A DNA stretch of 64,000 nucleotides from Bolinopsis microptera (lineage: Eukaryota; Ctenophora; Tentaculata; Lobata; Bolinopsidae): NCBI RefSeq assembly GCF_026151205.1, contig NC_087074.1, forward strand, positions 13,663,167 to 13,727,166, written 5' to 3'. This document shows positions 38,480 to 52,600 of this stretch, in pieces. The notes under the pieces were generated by a model, which saw only the letters and a program-made list of their open reading frames with translations, was not told where the DNA came from and made no database searches. Both the position numbers and the translations under genes were made by a program. Within the stretch, counting starts at the first letter, position 1; each line of letters begins with the position of its first letter.

Positions 38480-40661
38480 AACACTATCATAACCTCTTTA
38501 AAACGTGTGTGTTAGGATGCAGCTAGCTATAGAGTGGTCTCTTTTAGCTGTGATAATTATTTTACTAATTTAAGCTAATTTCGGCTGACGTATTGTGTTC
38601 TTTGATGAGCTCATAGAAGTGGAAGGGTAGTTATCTAAAGAACTGTGCTTTGATTATGTACAACCATGAAAAGTACAAACAAATTATTTGATGAGTAACA
38701 GAATCCAGTAGTAAAAAATTAGTTCAAAACAATGATATGTAAGTCATTGTGTTTTTGGAGTTAGCTATTGGGCTATTCATAGAGTGTGGCACACATGGCA
38801 GTGCTTCACACTTACAGTGTGAGGCCGTATGTTACATTTAGTTGGACAGTTTCTCACTTCTGGCTCAAATTAGATGATTACAGATCGGTTATCAACATAA
38901 TCCAGGACGTTTGTAATTTATTTTAATAACGTAAGAAATAAAATTGTCTGGATTTAATAATCAAAGTTATCCCAAATATGTTTATACACAGATAATAAAC
39001 ATGATACAATTTGGCGGAATAGCTTTGATAACACTCGGCTAATTTATTCAAATCACTGCAAGTTTAAATGAAAGTTTAAATGTATGTTAATAATTGGGAA
39101 GTTGAAGTGTTAATTGGGATTTATAACAGGGAATTTCTTCAAAACCAGTGTAAGCGACGGATTAATAATCGATTGAATAACCGTAAATTTAAGTACAAAA
39201 CGATAAATCATTTGTGAAATTCAATTTATTCAACTTTAAAATAAATCTTAACTCCAGGTTCAAATCTCCAAAGAACTGATAAATGTGTGTGGTTTATATA
39301 TTCTGTATAAACTCTGATCATATATGACATTTGAACATAAAAATCTTAAAAATTTCTCAATATATAAAGTAGCTTATTTTTACAATGTTGATGCATACTC
39401 CTTTTTGGACAGAAAACCTTTATTCAGCCAACGAACTTTAAATAAACCGCAGCGGTAACACTTTATTTGTTGTTTGAAATCATTACAGAAATTACAGGGG
39501 ATGATTTATAACAATTAACAAGGGTGTCTAAATAACTCTAAATGTTAGAATCTTTAGACTACCTTAGTTCCCAAAACTTTGTGCCAAAACTTTGGGCTCG
39601 ATAAATTTGAGGAACAAAAATTTGGGTGGGAAATTTGGACTTGTTTGGGTAACGAAAATTTGAGCATTCATTTTTTAGAGACACAGTAATTTTGCTCTCT
39701 AATTTATGATTTTATATAAAAAATTTACATCCTCTCGCTCACAACACCAGCCTATCCAGCGACCAATATTTGAACTTGAACGAACAGCGTGACGTAGATG
39801 TCAGGTGACCAGCACAGCCGCGCACGTGACCCCTTGTCACGCTATACGTCACACTACACTGTGCAGCAGGTGGAAATCTCTCGGTTGGTTGTCAGACTAG
39901 TCAGACTTACCTGGGAACCTCAGGCTTTTCTGTTCATAAACAGGCCAAATGACAGGCGGAGCGCCGCCCAGTAATGTCAGACTGGCTATCACAAATTGTT
40001 GGGAACTAAGGTGTAAGGTATGATACTTTGTTGCGATCGATTGACGCTGAAGTTTTAAAATGTGTCTGTTTAATCTAAATAAGTAAATACATAATTCGGG
40101 TTTACTGCTAGCAAATGAATAGCACGGATATCAAGCATCACTTTCCTGTCCAAACTATAAACTTTAACAAAACATAAAAACAAACTAGTATCTACTTTTC
40201 TTTTAATAATTTTACTATAAATTTCAGCATAACATTTACAGTTTTTGCGTTGAATTTTAAATGAAATGTTTTATAAAATGTACTTCTACGTGCCAGTTTA
40301 AATTTTTCTGGAAATATTGTTATATAAATGGGGGTTGTATTTCACGAAGATATCATCAAAATTATGACATTCTTCTTCAACTATTTCTCATCAAAATTAT
40401 GACATTCTTCTCCGCTCAAAGTTTAATTCATGAACAATACTCACAGCAAATATAATTCAGCCTAAAATAAATATACATATTTTTCCGGCGTTGGTAAAGT
40501 CATGAGAAACGTATCATTGTTTTTGGTTTTATAACTTCAGCCACCAAGTTCCTCCAAAATGATATCGTTGGACTACAAGTTCCATCTCCGTTTCTCTGTC
40601 CGATCATTTAGAAAAAAGCAGAATATTCAGCCTAATTTTTATGTTTGTTCTCTTTATAACC
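38477..40661. other. Intergenic region
   Basis: AT-rich and without a coding region. The only distinct item is structured element copy B at 39907-39974, preceded by a locally GC-richer segment (39775-39880) with CACGTGAC and CGTCACGC motifs. Confidence 0.5.
39907..39974 (-). other. Structured CAG|GTAA element, copy B
   Basis: Minus-strand sequence: TTACTGGGCGGCGCTCCGCC, then TGTCATTTGGCC, then CTGTTTATGAACAG and GCCTGAGGTTCCCAG, followed by GTAAGTCTG. Three consecutive hairpins can form: GGCGG with CCGCC, CTGTT with AACAG, and CCTGAG with a complementary CCCAGG arm. The last ends on the splice-like CAG|GTAAGT. Confidence 0.5.
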
Positions 40662-43600
40662 TCAGTATACATCTGGGTTGGAGGTCAGAGTTGCCTTCTC
40701 CAGAACTTGCAGCCACCTGAGAAACAATGGTTGTTTAACTGACTTTTCATGTGGTACACAAACATTCCTTCATTCGACATTCCTTGTAAACCTTTAATAA
40801 CAATCACATCTTACAAGTGCGAATCACAAATATCTGCGTGCGAAACAGCACATTCTAGACAAACATGTTAATAAATCACGATAATATGTAATTATAAGTT
40901 TTTAAAAAGGGGCAACAGTGTTTAAATACCTCTTGAGAGAATAAGCAGTTTCACAAGCCACGATAATGGAGAATGTCTTGCTGGATATCTTAAAAGCGTA
41001 GTTTGCGGACACGTGGTCTTCGTATTTCGTGTCAGCCACCTGGAGAATGCCGCCCATAATTATCATAAATTAATTAACAGTCACAACAATTAATCATTTA
41101 TCTAAAAGTAAAAACTCCGAGAACAGGTTGTCAAATGGGATAAATTAGCCTCATTAATTTCACTGACATAATTAGCGATTCCCTAATCCTGTAGTCCATG
41201 ATATGCTCAGCATATGCAACATACCTGAAGGTGAAGCATGTCAAGGGAGCCAAGTGGCTTGACATCATCGTCCGCCTCGTAGAAGAAGAGTTTAGAGAAG
41301 ATGAGTTCCAGCCACCTCCTCCTCCATTGGGTACGGTTCTGTGACCTTACATACACGTAACCAGACAGCTGGGATAAGAGTATTTATATTTGGTAGCTAA
41401 ATTGTATTTATGAGGGTTTTTAGTCAAATAATTAGTTCCTGAAGTATGGTATCTTACTGGGCAGGGAGTGAGGTAAAATAGAAATAACAAATAAGCAGTA
41501 AGCACGCACATGGTATTTGTGCCGTGCATGCGCGGCGCACATGTTATCTATCTAACCTGTTCCATGGAGAGCATGTCGTCACCACCGTAGCTGATAAGAG
41601 GAGGTTGTATTGTGTACTGAGTCAGCTCCATATCTCTGTGTCTGAGTTAGAGAGGGAGTTAGTTTGTTAGTTTTAGAAAAACTTCTTAAGATGATCTGAT
41701 TATTTTCAAAAATAGCAAAAATAAACAGCAAAATACAGGACAGACGTAAAAAATGATTCGCGAGCTTTCTCAAATCCAAAATATTAGATGGTCACACTTC
41801 TCCTGATAACATATTAAGAAGAATACTGAAAACTACATACCTGACATCTCCTCGAGAATAACAACTCTCGCAGACTCTCTGCATTTCAGACTGTCCGGGT
41901 AGTGCCAGTTTCCACGAACTGCACCGCGTACACAACACCTACAATGAGCATTATTATTAGCAGTTTTACTTACAGTATATACTAACACCGCGTACACAAC
42001 ACCTACAATGATTATTATTATTATTAGCAGTTATACTTCACTAACTTTACCGTGGACAAACTTACAAACACCCAAATAAATGCCTAACTTACTTTTAATC
42101 TTGTGGGAACAAATATTTTAAATCTAAATCACTCTATCTACTTTAAAGGAGCATACTCAGCCACCACTGATAGCCAGTCACTACTAACACAAAGTGAAAA
42201 ACACTAAAACCTACCTTGTTACAGAGTTTACAAGTTCTCTAGTCACTACTAACACAAAGTGAAGAGCACTAAAACCTACCTTGTTGCAGAGTTTACAAGT
42301 CCTCTGCCGCTTGTCTCTGCCCAGAGTAATCCCACATACCATACACAGTTCCTGTACAGCCTGCTCTGTTCCTGGTGCATTGGTCAGGGTCTGAGGGAGG
42401 ACGACAATCAGGTCAATTAGGGAGCAGTATATTGAAATTGTGAAGACTTGGATAAAGTATACTATCTATACTATAAAGTATACTATCTGTCTCTACTATT
42501 ATACTATTACAATTTTATACCATTTGATACAATTTTATTTGAAATTAGCAAACAGATTATTTCTAACTTTCTATTAGAGCCTTAAATTCACTGATTAGTG
42601 ATTAAATCCTATTGGAATTATCAAAAATAATGTAGAAACTAACAGGAAGGAACTCAGGTTTTCTCCTCTTGCGGTAGATGCTGGTGGTAAACTTGAGGTC
42701 GTGGACCCACTTCTCGCTATCTTGTGGGTCCTCAACCTGGAACTCCAAGGTCTGGTTACTGTCTGTTAGTGTGACCAGGAAACCAAACAGGTTATCTTCT
42801 CTCGACTCTTCCACCTGGAGAGCGAGGGAGGTGTTAGTGATCCAGAACACAATGGAATGTGTGGGTACAATGTTAAAGCTGGTATGTGTACTAATGTCCG
42901 CGCCGCAAATAAAGAGAACCAGTTTCTCTGTTAATTGATACTAGTTTTTGTTGTAATTTGTTACGCTGTTAATTGCGCAATCAGTCAGTTTGTACGTTTG
43001 AAAGTAGCAATGTTAATCTACAATTTAGCTAGACCGAGTAGTAGACGTAGATTCTGGAGTACTAATCGTAGAGTAAACCTACAATTACCTCAGCTTCAGA
43101 ACACAATAGACAGTAGAAAGGTAATTGCAACCTGTGTAAGTGTGTTTTGTGTATTGTGTTAACTATTGTCCATTGTCCAGACAGTTTAACTTGCTGGTAA
43201 CCCCGTACGGAGTCTGTGTCCCTAAATATAACGATCCTAGCTGACCCTTTTGTAGTCCTTCTTTCTTGTCCTTCATTTAGTTTTTGACACCAGTTTGATG
43301 GCTCTGTTCTAGCAGCTGGGTTTGCACAAACTATACCAGGATCTAGTAAGCCTCCGAATAGCTAGGTACATAATTATAATGTCCTATCAGTATCACAAGG
43401 TGAATAAATCGTCTAAACTGTTTTGGGGACTCATTTGATGATTCAGTTTAAAGGGCGATGAAATGACAAGAGGAAGTGGTTGTTCTGTAATTTCAAGGTT
43501 ATGTAGAAGTGTTGGGAGTTATAATACTTCCAAATAAGCAGAAGGTTTTAATTCCTCTGTTTGAGAGTGACGTCAAACGTCGTCACGTAAAACTGCTTCC

Positions 43601-46600
43601 TTAGAACACCGTTCTAATGGTGAGTTAAAAAAAATAAATATTACAATTTTATCTTTAATGAAGCACAATATTATGTACGTTGACTATCTGATTCGCTGGC
43701 CAACTTATTTCCCGCAAAACTTCAGGTAGTATCAAAACTTCCACTGTTCCAGATCATGTAATGAGTTGTTAACGAATACAAATAATTTTGCCCATGTTTT
43801 GGGGATTGTGGAAAAAATGTGATATTCCACCGAATATTGGAAAAACAAAAATTGTAAACAAATTATATACCAGAAACTGTTTACATGTTTTTAACAGATA
43901 AAAACAGGCTTAAATATCTGATAGGTTTATTGCAGATGAGAACGATACCTTTCACATTCAGCGTAATCCCTTGCATGCTTTGCATGCGTTAGGTTTACCC
44001 TAATTTTTACAGGTTTAACAGTTTTCACGTTTTCCATTCCGGAATTTTAATGATGTACGCAATCTAGCAATAATGATGAGGAGGATTTTTTGGGATTTCA
44101 CAGGTCTGCCACAACTCAACAATCATACCTTTGTGTTATCCGTTTCTAATGGTCCGAGATACATGAAGATAATATAATAAGCTCCTCTAAATTAAAAGCG
44201 AGCTATACAAAAATTGGAGTCCGGATATAATTTGGCAAATAATCCTGAGTGGTGAAAATTGAATTAGAGGTGGAGGCAAGGATGGCAATTCGACCAGATG
44301 ATGTAGTCCGTGCCCGATGTTCTTGATAAGGGCGAGTTATTGATTTTAATTTGTTGCATTGTGACCTGTTTGATTTACTACAGCTGCAGTGGACGCCAGC
44401 CAACAGCCTCTAAAATAGTTTCAAAAATTAGAGATCTGGATAAACAGGTGCAAATTAGTTTCTAGCTTGCAAGAGGGCCAATCTCAACTTTCCCTCAAAT
44501 CTTTCACTGAAATGAAAGATTCGGACAAAAGGAATTTGATACATTAACTGATCCAGATATATAATAGTTGAGCGCTGTTGGTTTCTTTGTGTAATTCAAC
44601 AATGTTTCAGGTGTGCTTAGATGGCTTTTGGATCCACAATTTTAGTGCACTTTTTCATTGTTTTGACTTGGCGAACTTTGTAACGCACTCATTTCAAGTT
44701 TTCACGACAACACAAAACATACCCACGTGACCAGCTCACCTCGATATCCTTGACATGGTACATCCCGAGCACGATAAGCTGCTTGTCCTTGTCTCTGCAA
44801 CAGAGGAGACAATCTGAGAGCAGGATCAGGGTCCTGATCACTGACCGGCCTGCTGTCACGTGTCTCACCATCCCACGTCTTAGAAACACTCGTCCTGAAA
44901 AGCAGGGGTGAGGGAGTTTGTCATCACGTGGGGGCATTTATAAAGGGAGTGGGAGCTTATCCATTATTATTATTACGTATACGTATTTTAAGGAAATTAT
45001 CTTTCTATTATTTAGAGGACACACTAATAAGCATTGAATAATGAAATGGTTTACAGTTTCCTTCCATAGGGGCATTATTTTATATTCATCTATTTAATAT
45101 TTTCCTTTGGATGTAGTTCATGTCGATCTTGATTATTAACTAGCATGCCTAAACACAAAAATATCGTATAAAATCTCTTTTTCTGGAACGGATAGTTCGG
45201 TAGATCATGGTAGCACCTCACGGCTCACACCTGATCTAGTTTTAACCATTGAACCTTGACGAGCACGATATGAGACAATGGATCTGAGCTCTTAGATATG
45301 ATGAGTTCCACCACCTGGCTGACAATCTTTGATTTGGGTGCAATTACTTGCGGCTTATGCTTAGCTCTCAGTTACAATTAACTGAGTATCATCCTTGTCA
45401 CTTCTGGTATTTTTACGTTATCAGGACTCAATTGTTACACCTCTATAAGTTCAACTTTAAGAAGTCACGCTCCTTTTATGTACAGTCAAGTAGCGGTACC
45501 ATTAAAAAATAAAGCAGCAAATTCTTAACATCGCAATTGTAGTCAAGATGCCGGTACCAAGTAGCTCAAGCAAATGAGGCTTTAAAGTACATTCAACTGG
45601 TGTAATGAGGGAGATGTTAAGTGTTAACTAGATGTTAACTAGACAACTATTAATACCTTGGAACGTGCCCATTGTCCACGTTAGGAAGTGATAAGCTGAT
45701 AAGCTCTCATCTTAAGCAGGCTAAGGTTGTTATAAATAGCAGCAGTCTAAAATGTGGCTTTTGTGATACATTGTTGTTTGTTATTCAGTAGTATAACAGC
45801 TAAGTAGTGCTCAGCCAACACTAAGGTCACCAAGATAATTAGTTATATTGAACTACTCATGTGGAAACAGTTCGGAAAACATTGGGAGTCTACCTAACCT
45901 TCACTGGTGTTAGCAAGTTATGATGACAATTATTGTTAACACGAGGAAAATTATTAACAGTTAAAGAAATGTACATAGTAATGATCAATAGTTATCTATT
46001 ATTAGATCTTCTTGCTACTTAATTAGTTGGACGACTTTTTAATGAGAAGGAATAATTATCTAATCTAATTAAAACTTCGTGTCACTAATTATCCGGCTAC
46101 TGCCCTAATTTGTAGATCTTGCAGTTTTCTACTTTAGGACTCTGTTTATTCAAACATTTGATGTACTTATACGGTCCTGGAGCCTTGTATTAAGGAACCT
46201 AACCAGAGGTCCACTGGTGTGGATTTATATTTCACCGGTGCTTAATTAAATGAAAGATAAGAAGATGGGTTTATAATTAATAGATGAACAGCACCGCTGC
46301 AGAACTTAGTCTTTAATGAACTTGTAATTTAGCGGTTTCGCTTTCGACTCATTAAATAATTTACCCGTTTACCGTCTTCACTCACGCAAAACCGAATGCA
46401 TTTATTTAGATCTACTGGCAATAAGTTGTAAAATTGCTGGAATTTTGACTTCTGTCTGGCACAACTGAGAAATAGTTAGTTTCCTTCTTGTTTACCTAGA
46501 CTTGTGCGTTTTGTGTACTTCGAGTTTAAGTTAGCCCAGAACGCTGATAATATTCGGCAGCACATCACAGTTTCGAGATTTCTAACAAAATCAGGTGAGT

Positions 46601-49600
46601 TTTCAGACACTGTGTAACTGTGTAAGGCACATTAATTAATAATGTACCTTACTACCTTACACATGAACAGGGTATTTTAAAGTTAAACATAGATCTGGAT
46701 AAGTTGAGGGGTATGCAAATAACCCAGAACTCACCTAAAACAGGTATCTCCTTGATCCCCAACAGCTCGGTCTCCAGGGTCTGCAAAACAGTGAAGTTCA
46801 TTATCTTGGGTAGCTCCTGGGTGAGGGGCGGCGTGTTGGCGTTTATCTCGTGGAACACTTCTGAAAACAATGCGGCTTGAGAATTTGTTACAGTTTTATT
46901 TGATAGTCTATTCTCTAAAGCAAATAATCAAACATCGCCTCTGTATCTACCAACATGGTGTTAATCCAAAAGTAGTCTCATGTATTGTAAAACTGACTGT
47001 GAGCAGTCCTGACCGATTATGATACCTTTCAAAATGCCATATACATTATACAATATACATTATACAAGACCTCGGTAAATCTACAAAACCTATTTCATGC
47101 GGGTTATCAAATGGTATTGTCTTATTAAATCTAGTACAAGCCTTGCGTATTGCTATGGAACAACTCTAATTTTGCTTCTCAAACATTCTGATCAATAGCA
47201 TTTTATGACAGGCAATCGTGCAACTGGCCCACCCATCTGGATGAAGGGGCGTTATTATACTCACCCTGTAACATCGGGTAATAAGTTTCAGGGGCTCGGT
47301 ATACTGAAAATTTTAGTAGTAAATTGTTTAGTCTCGTGGCTCTTGCACGGACTGTTTCAACTATTTGAGACGTAAGTGGTTTACCAGTACGGAAATTTGA
47401 TGATTACTACTCTTAATTGCAGCTCATTCCCTAGACTTTACCACTGACCAACCTTTTGCCTAATGAACTTAAATGAAGTTAATTGACCGCGATCAGAGAT
47501 AAAGATAACATCTTTTGGTTTAAAGCACGATAATATGGTCCACCCTTGGAACAATACATTTCCATTGATTCCCCATCTATTTGCGAGATGACGTCGGTAC
47601 GCACTTACTTGAACTAAGAGGGCGTGTAATGTGTAGGTTATCTAAAACGTGGCGCTAGAATTAAGTAATCTCACCGAGATATCATCGTGCCGTCAAACCA
47701 TAAACTCATAAACTGAGTATTCTAAAGTAGGTAGTGCGGAAGCCGATTGAAAGATCGCACCAATCGATCAATCATGTTAGGGATCAGGAAAGTTTTTAAA
47801 GGAAGAGCAATCTTGCTACTTATTAAGACGTGAAAACATGCCTTGAGAAAGGTTTAGTGCAGATTGAGATAGGATTCATGTCAGCATGTTCACAAAAAAT
47901 GTGGATGTGCAGTTAGAATTGCTCTTGTTATGTGCAGGCAACAAGGTTACCAGGTTGAGGTTTTTCTATCCATGCGTGAAAATATTTGTCAACTAAAAAT
48001 TCTCATCAAATATTTCACAAAGGCTTCATGGCCTAGAACGCTAAATTTGGCAGTTTATTTTTCAAATTTCCACGCTAACTTTCGGTTGTTGAAAGGTTGT
48101 TGAAAAGTTGTCCGTTTTTCACCTGCCTAATGAACTTAAAATTTAATTGACCTCAATGAGAGATAAAGATAACATCTCCCAGATTTGGTTTAAAGCACAA
48201 TAATATGGTCAACCCTTGAAACAATAGGTACATTTCCATTCAGAAAGACTTCATGGCTTGGGGACGAAAAATTTGGCAGTTTATTTTTCAAATTTTCACG
48301 TTTACTTTCAGTTGTTGAAAGGTTGTCGAAAAGTTGTTTATATTTCAGCGTCTCAAAAAAATTGTATTTATGTCCAAATAAAATTTCTATATAGTACGTA
48401 ATACTAATACTAACGTTGCAGCATTTGGACCATTATAAATTCTAAGCTGACCGGCCGTATGCGCGTTATCATTAACAAAAAGTCTCGACTCTTTATCCTT
48501 CAATCGGTTCAAGCTTGTAAAATTCAGCTAAGGAGCTTTGTTATAACGTTAATAGTGATATTCAGTTATTTCATCAGTCAGCACTTCAGTCGTTAAAGTA
48601 ACCGCCCTTTTGCTGATAGAAAACTATGCACTTCTTTGAGGTATATTACGAAACATCCACCTGGCGTCAAGGTTAAAAATATCGCCTGATCAGAGATAAT
48701 TGACTTGAAATAATTGATTTGCAACCTTTTAAAATGTCCGGTCCCGCTGGCATTATCAGCTCTTTAGTTTTTTAAAGTTTAAAACTCACCGTTAAAATCA
48801 GGGTAGCTAGGATCGTTTTCAGCGATACAGCCGATGAGTCTATCAACGAGCTCCTGATACTGTTTAATCCTCAGGACAGGGTAGAGTAACAAATTGGGGA
48901 TACTGACAATACTGCTCGATCTACCTGTGCGGGGGTGGGTTAGTGACAATACTGCTCGATCTACCTGTGCGGGGTGGGTTAGTGACAATACTGCTCGATC
49001 TACCTGTGCGGGGGTGGGTTAGTGACAATACTGCTCGATCTACCTGTACGGGGGGTGGGTTAGTGACAATACTGCTCGATCTACCTGTGCGGGGGTGGGT
49101 TAGTGACAATACTGCTCGATCTACCTGTACGGGGGGTGGGTTAGTGACAATACTGCTCGATCTACCTGTGCGGGGGTGGGTTAGTGACAATACTGCTTGA
49201 TCTACCTGTACGGGGGTGGGTTAGTGACAATACTGCTCGATCTACCTGTACGGGGGGTGGGTTAGTGACAATACTGCTCGATATACCTGTACGGGGGGTG
49301 GGTTAGTGACAATACTGCTCGATCTACCTGTGCGGGGGTGGGTTAGTGACAATACTGCTCGATCTACCTGTACGAGGGGGTGGGTTAGTGACAATACTGC
49401 TCGATCTACCTGTACGGGGGGTGGGTTAGTGACAATACTGCTCGATCTACCTGTACGGGGGTGGGTTAGTAGTACAGTATTTACAAACATTTCATGTTTT
49501 AATGTACATTTTCTGATGATGACTATCATCATTAAATATGAAGATAGCTGCCTCCTTCCCAACATTTAAGGATACTGCCGTTCAACTTCATTGCCGAGTT

Positions 49601-52600
49601 ACGATAAAATGTGGCAAATTTTCCTTCTTCACGTTCTGTTGGTTCCTTCCCGTGGCATAAATAACTAATAACATTGTCACAAGCATTTGTTTTTATTCAC
49701 AAAGAGAGCCGACAAAGTCGCTCAGTCTGCTCTATGTCAAGGCAAATTGAAAAAACCAATTATCTTTTTTTGTTAAACTTCTTGTTGTAAAAACTTAAAA
49801 CAACAAAAGTTTGTTGTGTCAAGTTTCTATATCCAATTGTAACTAGAGCTAGAGTCATTGTGGACATGTTTCTTGAAATTTCATTTGTCTTCAGTTATCT
49901 ATTGTCTATATTCATTCGAGAAACAAATTTAAGGCTGTTCAGGTTTATCCTCAACATAACTCATTTCACTAACAGAGTTTGTGGAGCTTTCAAAAATATT
50001 TTCAGCACTGAATCATTTGTAAAGTTACTTTAGGTTTAGCTTACCCTCGAACATTATGACATGTTTAGAGAAAACTGCTTCTTCTTGCAAACACGCGTTG
50101 AACCGTTCCATCGTCAGATTGTAATCATTGATGTAGTCAGTGTATAGCTGAACATAAGATTATTTAGTTATTGTTGTAGTCAGTGTATAGCTGAACATAA
50201 GATTATTTAGTTATTGATGTCGTCAGGACTCAGGATATAATCGTAAACACAAAATCAAATTGCTGAAACTCTCTGGTGCTAGTCACTCTGTAATGGTTTG
50301 CTATATACATTTTTCATTCAAAGTTCACACGCATAAAAGTTAAAGTACCGTAAAGAGACAGAGGTTTCTAGCGAGCACATCCGAGATGTTAAGAGTTCGT
50401 GTCTCGTTAGTCCAGGCCACCAGTCTGTCTTCAAGTTGCCGCAGGAACTTTTGGTGCATCTCGTAGAGGTTGCTTAACAGTAACATTTGGGCGTTGTTAA
50501 ACGGGCCTGAAAGGAACCGTGATGTTAGATGATCTTTTGTTTATCAGACCCGCCACAGTCTGCAATTTCACATCAGTTTAATTGCAGCTTGGGGTATAAT
50601 TTCAGACAATTTAAATGGTACCTAGCAGCTATGTGTTGTGATTATGAACTATGAAGGAGTCACAATAAGCCACCACGTGAAACGTGAGTGCTTCAGTAGC
50701 TCCGGCCACAAGGTAGAGCTACAGCTGCCGTCATGGTTCCAGTTAAATGCTTATAGGATACTATTTATGATATGAATTGATCGTACCGTCGCGTAATAAA
50801 CATGAATTTAGCCATGTCCATAACCTTTGTTGTTCATCTGACCTCTATGATCTAGGAGTTCTCCAAAGCTCCATCTTTAATAGGAATGGTAAGATGCATG
50901 CTCTTGTATACGATACAAAATAGATCTCATTCTGGCTCTATAAAATAGTATAATTTTAAGGAAATTACTATTTGGCGTAATTTAACTCCCCAGACAATTA
51001 AAAAAATCAGCCAAACAACTTAGTGGTAGGTTTTCTGGCCAGCTGTAAATATAAACCAATCAAATATCCAACTTTCTATTGGTAGAAAAGCAAGCACCGA
51101 GTTCCTTCTGGTGCAGCAGTATCTAACAAAGCTAGCCCCCGCCCAGCTGGGATCATGGTTAGCTGATCTGTTCTTGTTGGTTGCGCTCTGAGGAAATGTT
51201 ACCGGTGGCCCGGAGAGCATTTTCAACGGTTATTGCGCCCATATGTTGATAATAGCAGGATAGTTATGAATACTTGTATGATACATATAAATAGTTAGAT
51301 CAGTGCGCAGTGCGCACTGTATAGGACTCTATATAGGACTCTATATAGGACTCTATATAGGACTCTATATGACTCTACAATAGGACTCTATCATATACCA
51401 CTCAGTCTGCCCGGGCTGTGAGTTTTAAGAAATTATAATCCGATTGGTCCCTTGATGCAGTTCACTAAGTTAGTCAAAATAGTTTAGCCCTGATATAGAC
51501 CACAGCTGTTGCTTCATTCCTTTAATGACGTATGAGGGGCTCTCACGCTCTGATATTTGTTGCTCAGTAGCTACTGAGTCAGTAGCTTATTAATGTGATT
51601 TTCATGATTTGTAGTGAAATGTGAACCCAACCAAGTGAATTGTTTGCGTTGGATTTGAAGTTTTGTTGTATACTTTAATTTTACTTCACAAGCTTATCCT
51701 TTTAAATTATAACATGGCATTTTTTAAGAACTTAAAAAACTCTTTGATAATTTCAGCCAGGTGTTTTAATTCCAGGCACTAGAGTAGATAATTGATTCGA
51801 TTGGAATTTCACCAACTATTTCGCAATCGTTGAGTTATAAGTCAGAAATAGTCAGCTCTAGAGATAGTAGAATATGAAATACGTACCGTATTATACGTAC
51901 CGTTAGAGGTAAAGTAAAATAAGAAATACGTACCGTTAGAGGTAAAGTAGAATAAGAAATAGGTACCGTTAGAGGTAAAGTAAAATAAGAAATACGTACC
52001 GTTAGGTATAGTTATTTCTCTGAGGAATGTATTGAGCACACCCAATATTTTAACATATGTCTTCTCCGTGTACACGAACTCTTGAGAAACCGCGTGTAGT
52101 CGACTGTAACCCGCCTTCCTGTGAAAGAGTAGTATGAAATGGTAGATGTGTAATGTGTACCATGAAATGGGAAGTATCAAGTATCTAAGACTTAGAGGCA
52201 CAACAAAACATGTTGGTCAGGTGGTAGGTTACAAAAAAAGTTCTCCAATATTGTTTTATTTCAACTTTATGCTATCTTCTAGAATAATCATATCTTTCGT
52301 CTTTGTTGAAGTTTGATAGGCTTAACAAAATTCTTCAGCCATCGCCCCTCACATTTTGGAAATGTGTTTAATATTTTATCTACCACTGCCATCCAGTTCT
52401 TACTTTCTTTTGTAAACCTACCACAGCTTTCAGTGCAAACATCACAAATTAAAAGGTTGACAGTCGACTAACTATTAATATAACAAAGAATAATAAAATA
52501 AGTACAGTTAAATAAGTACAGTTACCTAAGAATAATAAGCTAATAATAGTTATAAAGTAACGTACGAATAGCGAGACAAGTAGTTAGCGAAGCCAGTATC

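Noticed and set aside
48905..49471. Open frames through the 40-bp minisatellite as a repeat protein
   Set aside because: Frames are open only because of the repeat composition; unit length alternates between 40 and 41 bp and the segment is better explained as copies of an exon border.
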